The position numbers and the translations under genes were made by a program. Shown here piece after piece: positions 13,336-16,050 of a stretch of DNA of 16,050 bases. Numbering within the stretch: position 1 is the stretch's first letter; the number at the start of each line of letters is the position of its first letter. Source of the DNA: JBBRLG01 sp038231495 (GTDB lineage: Bacteria > Planctomycetota > Planctomycetia > Gemmatales > Gemmataceae). The stretch lies in the NCBI GenBank assembly GCA_038231495.1, contig JBBRLG010000095.1, positions 1 to 16,050 on the forward strand, in the 5' to 3' direction. The notes under the pieces are model-generated. The model did no database searches and was not told where the DNA came from. It saw nothing but the letters and a program-made list of their open reading frames with translations.

Positions 13336-13527
13336 ATGGAGTGGCAGGTGGTCGCTGGACTGGAGGCCGGCGTATTGATCGCCGAGCGTCCGGATGCGAC
13401 GCCCAACCCAGCCGTGGAGGTGCGCGAGTCCTTGCCGGACGGCACCGAATTCAAGGCCGTTTGGTCGCATCTGCGTCAGAGTGGTGTCGCCAAACTGGTA
13501 ACCGTCCACTTCTTCGACAGAGGTTAG
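13336..13527 (+). CDS. DUF4258-like small protein, N-terminally truncated or frameshifted
   Basis: From ATG 13336 (GGAGGAG 10 nt upstream) a 63-aa product can be made, ending LVTVHFFDRG. The same frame upstream, from about 13264, reads RQLVAEEKYVVGEHASERLEERGI before this ATG, and together the two parts look like one DUF4258-type domain (H-A-x-E-R helix, RGI, then LPDGTEFKAVW and the KLVTVHF strand). That upstream part has no start codon in frame; the only plausible original start, ATG 13248 coupled to the glycosyltransferase stop, is in another frame. So the gene is probably frameshifted, or makes only the short form. Some DUF4258 genes lie in toxin-antitoxin-like pairs; nothing here proves that role. 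Confidence 0.5.
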   Translation: MEWQVVAGLEAGVLIAERPDATPNPAVEVRESLPDGTEFKAVWSHLRQSGVAKLVTVHFFDRG

Positions 13528-13529
13528 CC

Positions 13530-13586
13530 ATGCGTATTCCTGGACAGCGGATCAGGCGGACACGCCCGATTCAGACCGAGAAGTAA
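13530..13586 (+). pseudogene. Short broken ORF downstream of the DUF4258-like gene
   Basis: ATG 13530, two bases after the previous stop, opens an 18-codon frame (MRIPGQRIRRTRPIQTEK) ended by TAA. Past this stop the same frame continues VVAVQGK (13587-13607) and then runs into the palindrome at 13605. It looks like the start of a partner gene cut by a nonsense change and by the repeat. This is inference; the peptide is too short to assign to a family. Confidence 0.3.
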
Positions 13587-13604
13587 GTGGTTGCGGTACA
13601 AGGG

Positions 13605-13667
13605 AAACAAAGGGGTCAGGTTCATTTATTGACAGCGATAAATGAACCTGACCCCTCCCCTTTGTTT
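13605..13667. repeat. Perfect 19-bp palindrome with GGGGTCAGGTTCA arms (REP-like)
   Basis: AGGGGTCAGGTTCATTTAT (13611-13629) and its exact inverse (13638-13656) frame an 8-nt loop. Outside them AAACAAA (13605-13611, sharing one base with the inner arm) and TTTGTTT (13661-13667) pair across a CCCC interruption. A partial direct copy, CCCCTTTGTTT, follows at 13671-13681. From memory, GGGGTCAGGTTCA palindromes of this kind accompany REP-associated (Y1/RayT, IS200-like) transposases in many bacteria. No such transposase is in the window. Confidence 0.8.
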
Positions 13668-13668
13668 A

Positions 13669-13785
13669 GACCCCTTTGTTTTGACGTTTTCCCCCAACTG
13701 CAAGTTAGTCCTGGTGGGCATCGACCGTGGCGGCGACCGCGGCGGAGAACTGAGAATCTGGGATTTGTCCCAACTGACGGATTGA
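13669..13785 (+). pseudogene. Remnant of the 3' end of a WD40-repeat gene
   Basis: The frame from 13669 reads DPFVLTFSPNCKLVLVGIDR, then GGELRIWDLSQLTD, ending in TGA (13783-13785). FSPxxKLVLVG followed by GELRIWDLS is the classic spacing of one WD40 beta-propeller blade. No start codon or further blades lie upstream, where the palindrome begins. WD40 genes often neighbour PPC-domain genes in planctomycetes (from memory), which fits the position just before one. I call it a decayed tail. Confidence 0.4.
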
Positions 13786-13795
13786 GAGTCGGCCC

Positions 13796-15424
13796 ATGAA
13801 TATCGCAGGTCGGTGGTGGGCCGTCGCCTGGCTCCCAATGGTTTGCTTCTACTCGCCCGTCAACGCGGCACCGCCGGCGCTAAACTACCTGTATCCCGCC
13901 GGCGCGCAGCGCGGCACGAGCACCGAGGTCGTCGCCGGCGGCACCTTCGAGCGCTGGCCGGTCCGCGCCTGGTGCGACAACGCGGCCATCGACGTGCAGC
14001 CTCACAAGGACAAGGGTAAACTCACCGTCGTCGTGCCTGCGGATGCCGCGCCGGGCGTGTACTGGATTCGCCTTGCCGACGACCAGGGGGCGAGCGGCTT
14101 GCGACCCTTCATCGTCGGCACACTGCCCGAAGTCATGGAGAAAGAGCCGAACGACGATTACCGCAAGGCGCAGCCGCTCGACAAGTCCTGCGTCGTCAAC
14201 GGCCGCCTCGAAAAAACCGGGGACGTCGATTGCTTCAGTATCAAGTTGACGAAAGGCCAGACGCTCGTTGCCTCCCTGGAAGCCAACCGCACACTCGGCT
14301 CGCCCATGGACGGCGTCTTGCAAATCGTCTCCGCAACCGGCGCAGTCCTCGCGGAAAACAACGACTATCACGACCTCGATCCGCAGATCGTTTTCACCGC
14401 GCCGGCGGACGGCACCTACGTCGTCCGCGCCTATGCCTTTCCCGCGTCGCCGGACAGCTCCATCGCCTTCGCCGGCGGCGAGTTGTTCGTCTACCGCCTG
14501 ACCGTCACGACCGACGCCTTTGTCGAACACGCCTTCCCCCTGGCCGTCCAGCGCGGTCAGCCCGGCGAAGTCGAACTGGTCGGCTGGAACCTTCCCGAAG
14601 CCGCCCGCAAGGTTCGGATCCCGGCCGGGGATGGGGCCGACGCGAACGTGTTTCATCCCAAGGCGGCGAACGCCGCGCTGGTACGCCTCGAACCGCACGC
14701 CACCGTCGTGAAGGCCCGGACGGCCGACGGCAAGGAACCGCAAACGCTCGCCCTGCCGACGACCGTTTCCGGTATGCTCGACGCCCCGAAGACGCCCGAT
14801 CGTTACCAATTTGTAGCGAAAAAGGGGCAGAAGATGGTCTTCCAACTTGAATCGCGCGCGCTCGGCTTTGCGCTGTCGGGGGTCCTGCGTCTGACCGACG
14901 CGGGCGGCAAGGTGCTGGCCCGCGCCGAGGAGCCACCGCCGCAACCGACCGGCGCGCGCGACGCCGTACTGACATTCACGGTGCCCCAGGACGGCACGTA
15001 TCACATCGAGGTCGCCGACCTGCACGGCGAAGCCGGCCCGCGGCGCGTCTACTGCCTGCGGGCGTTGTTGGCCCGGCCCGATTACCAGCTGACGCTCGCC
15101 GCCGACCGTTTCACCATCGCGCCGGGCAAGCCCCTGGAAATCGCCGTCGCCGTTGAGCGGCGGGAGGCCTTTGCCGGCGAGATCGAAATTACGGCGGACG
15201 GGCTGCCCAAGGGCGTGACCGTAACGCCGGTGAAGGTGAAAGCCGGCGACAAGACCGCCACGCTGCGGTTCACTGCCGCGTCGGACGCGCTTTCCGGCAG
15301 CGTCCGCATCGCCGGCAGGGTGGAAGGCGACGCCGAGCTGACGCGCACCGCGACGAGTACGCCGGCTCCGCTAAAAGTGGCAACGACGCACGTCTGGCTG
15401 ACCGTCTCCAAGCCGGCAAAATAG
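13796..15424 (+). CDS. Secreted protein with two PPC-type beta-sandwich domains
   Basis: The 542-aa product begins with a signal peptide (1-24, cleavage likely after PVNA). Residues about 27-108 form a small beta domain (LNYLYPAGAQRGTSTEVVAGG). A pre-peptidase C-terminal (PPC) domain starts at EPNDDYRKAQPL (117-128) and runs to about 237, with DVDCFSIKLTKGQTL and PADGTYVVRAYAF. A second PPC-like domain lies at about 322-424 (SGMLDAPKTPDRYQF, VPQDGTYHIEVAD). The tail (430-542) is another beta-rich domain (APGKPLEIAVAVERREAFAGEIEITADGLPKGVTV). No protease or other catalytic domain is seen, so it is probably a cell-surface or periplasmic binding protein. The ribosome binding site is weak (GAGAG), but the start gives a clean signal peptide. 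Planctomycetes carry many such genes. Confidence 0.82.
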   Translation: MNIAGRWWAVAWLPMVCFYSPVNAAPPALNYLYPAGAQRGTSTEVVAGGTFERWPVRAWCDNAAIDVQPHKDKGKLTVVVPADAAPGVYWIRLADDQGASGLRPFIVGTLPEVMEKEPNDDYRKAQPLDKSCVVNGRLEKTGDVDCFSIKLTKGQTLVASLEANRTLGSPMDGVLQIVSATGAVLAENNDYHDLDPQIVFTAPADGTYVVRAYAFPASPDSSIAFAGGELFVYRLTVTTDAFVEHAFPLAVQRGQPGEVELVGWNLPEAARKVRIPAGDGADANVFHPKAANAALVRLEPHATVVKARTADGKEPQTLALPTTVSGMLDAPKTPDRYQFVAKKGQKMVFQLESRALGFALSGVLRLTDAGGKVLARAEEPPPQPTGARDAVLTFTVPQDGTYHIEVADLHGEAGPRRVYCLRALLARPDYQLTLAADRFTIAPGKPLEIAVAVERREAFAGEIEITADGLPKGVTVTPVKVKAGDKTATLRFTAASDALSGSVRIAGRVEGDAELTRTATSTPAPLKVATTHVWLTVSKPAK

Positions 15425-15528
15425 GAAGTCGCGGCCAACACGTTTGCAGTTGAGGTACACTTATAGTGGCGTTGCATGCCGACCCTCGACCCTGTGTTGC
15501 CTCGACCCCATAGACCGCAGGACTTGCC

Positions 15529-15876
15529 GTGAACCATCCGACGCCTCCCGTAACGTTGCCGGCACCGCGGGCCTTTCCGCGCGACAACACGCGCACGCGG
15601 GGCGTGCCGCCCTACAACGTCATCCTGGAAAATGACGCATTTCATTCGCCGGAATTCGTCGTCGAAGTGTTGTGCAAGGCGCTGGGCGTCGCCGTCGAGC
15701 GCTCGTATCAATTCATGATGGAAGCCCACACCACGGGCCGCGCCATCGTCTGGACCGGCTCGCGCGAGGTCGCGGAACTCAAGGCGGAACAGATGCAGAC
15801 GTTCCATGAAGTACGCGACGACGGCCGCGACCTCGGTCCGGTCGGTTGCAGCGTCGAGCCGGCGCCGGGAGCATAG
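15529..15876 (+). CDS. clpS: ClpS-family N-degron adaptor for the Clp protease
   Basis: ClpS binds proteins with destabilising N-terminal residues and hands them to ClpA or ClpC with ClpP. The 115-aa product has a flexible N-terminal arm (1-27) and the core PPYNVILENDAFHSPEFVVEVL (27-48) with N35 and D36 of the ligand pocket. Pocket histidine H67 follows in MMEAHTTGRAIVWTG (63-77), then the EVAELKAEQ helix (80-88). Compared with E. coli ClpS (N34, D35, D36, T38, M40, H66), the second aspartate is A37, T is H39 and the gatekeeper M is P41, so specificity may differ. The start is GTG 15529 with AGGA about 8 nt upstream. No clpA or clpC is adjacent. Confidence 0.88.
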   Translation: MNHPTPPVTLPAPRAFPRDNTRTRGVPPYNVILENDAFHSPEFVVEVLCKALGVAVERSYQFMMEAHTTGRAIVWTGSREVAELKAEQMQTFHEVRDDGRDLGPVGCSVEPAPGA

Positions 15877-15925
15877 GAGGACAAGGGGACTGCGCCGAAC
15901 TGCGTGCCCTATCATCCAGACAACA

Positions 15926-15949
15926 GGCCGGCCAACAGGTTCGCCGGCC
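15926..15949. terminator. Hairpin downstream of clpS, weak terminator candidate
   Basis: GGCCGGC (15926-15932) and GCCGGCC (15943-15949) form a 7-bp GC stem around a 10-nt loop about 50 bp after the clpS stop. No T-run follows on the plus strand, so it is at best an atypical terminator or a 3'-end stabiliser. Confidence 0.3.
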
Positions 15950-15970
15950 GGGGTCGGAAAAAGACGAATC

Positions 15971-16002
15971 ACGAAAACACGAAAGGACGAAAACGCGAAA
16001 GG
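15971..16002. repeat. Tandem 16-bp repeat, two units
   Basis: ACGAAAACACGAAAGG (15971-15986) is followed directly by ACGAAAACGCGAAAGG (15987-16002), 15 of 16 bases identical. It is purine-rich on the plus strand and lies in the non-coding end of the window (15877-16050), where I see no gene. Confidence 0.6.
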
Positions 16003-16050
16003 AAATAAGGTCGAAGCGAACGAGAGCGAAGTCGGCTTGGCGTTTTCAGG

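Noticed and set aside
13248..13586. Active toxin-antitoxin pair
   Set aside because: The DUF4258-like frame has lost its start and the second ORF stops after 18 codons. The products as written could not form a normal pair.
13880..15025. Minus-strand frame of 381 codons opposite the PPC gene
   Set aside because: The plus strand has a signal peptide and PPC motifs; the minus frame has no recognisable domain.
15462..15467. TATAGT as a -10 box for clpS
   Set aside because: No -35 hexamer lies at an acceptable distance and there is no extended -10 TG, so a single hexamer is not enough.
15971..16002. Start of a CRISPR array
   Set aside because: Two adjacent 16-bp units without spacers are a tandem repeat, not a CRISPR, and there is no cas gene.

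Overview
The window looks like a chromosomal segment of a GC-rich planctomycete, most likely of the Gemmata group. This is an inference from gene content, not from a marker gene. The pointers are Tat-exported aldo/keto reductases, a secreted protein with pre-peptidase C-terminal (PPC) domains, a DNA-binding domain fused in front of a receiver domain, a Kdo hydroxylase that implies lipopolysaccharide, housekeeping genes scattered as singletons, and many short palindromic repeats and gene remnants between genes.

Layout: 1-289 holds no recognisable gene but a large imperfect inverted repeat. tsaB (minus) and an RNase HI gene (plus) diverge from a 128-bp gap with a good sigma70-type promoter. RNase HI converges on a Kdo hydroxylase gene (minus). 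Upstream of that, on the same strand, lie a HDOD-domain histidine kinase and an HTH-receiver response regulator. The pair sits behind a TTGACA-N16-TATAAT promoter with a leader of about 330 nt. mnmG (minus) follows, carrying an in-frame copy of a dispersed palindromic repeat. The 420-bp gap after mnmG contains a remnant of a C-terminal domain seen in planctomycete Rpn/DUF4351-type proteins.

From 8196 to 10447 (plus) two tandem, clearly paralogous Tat-signal aldo/keto reductases form a probable operon. They converge on queE (minus). Between them sits a 130-bp MITE-like element with perfect 12-bp terminal inverted repeats and a perfect 8-bp target duplication. An SDR-type nucleotide-sugar epimerase and a family 2 glycosyltransferase (plus) overlap by one base and probably act together in glycan synthesis. 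Region 13249-13795 is a gene graveyard: a DUF4258-like ORF that has lost its N-terminus, a short broken ORF, a perfect 19-bp palindrome and the tail of a WD40-type gene. The window ends with the secreted PPC protein and a ClpS-type N-degron adaptor.

No tRNA, rRNA, CRISPR array or intact transposase gene was seen. The most distinctive material is the repeat biology (the MITE with target duplication, and the GCCGCTTGCGGCTGAGCGC repeat family including one copy inside mnmG). The two-component pair has an uncommon domain order. I did not find a clearly new multi-gene system.
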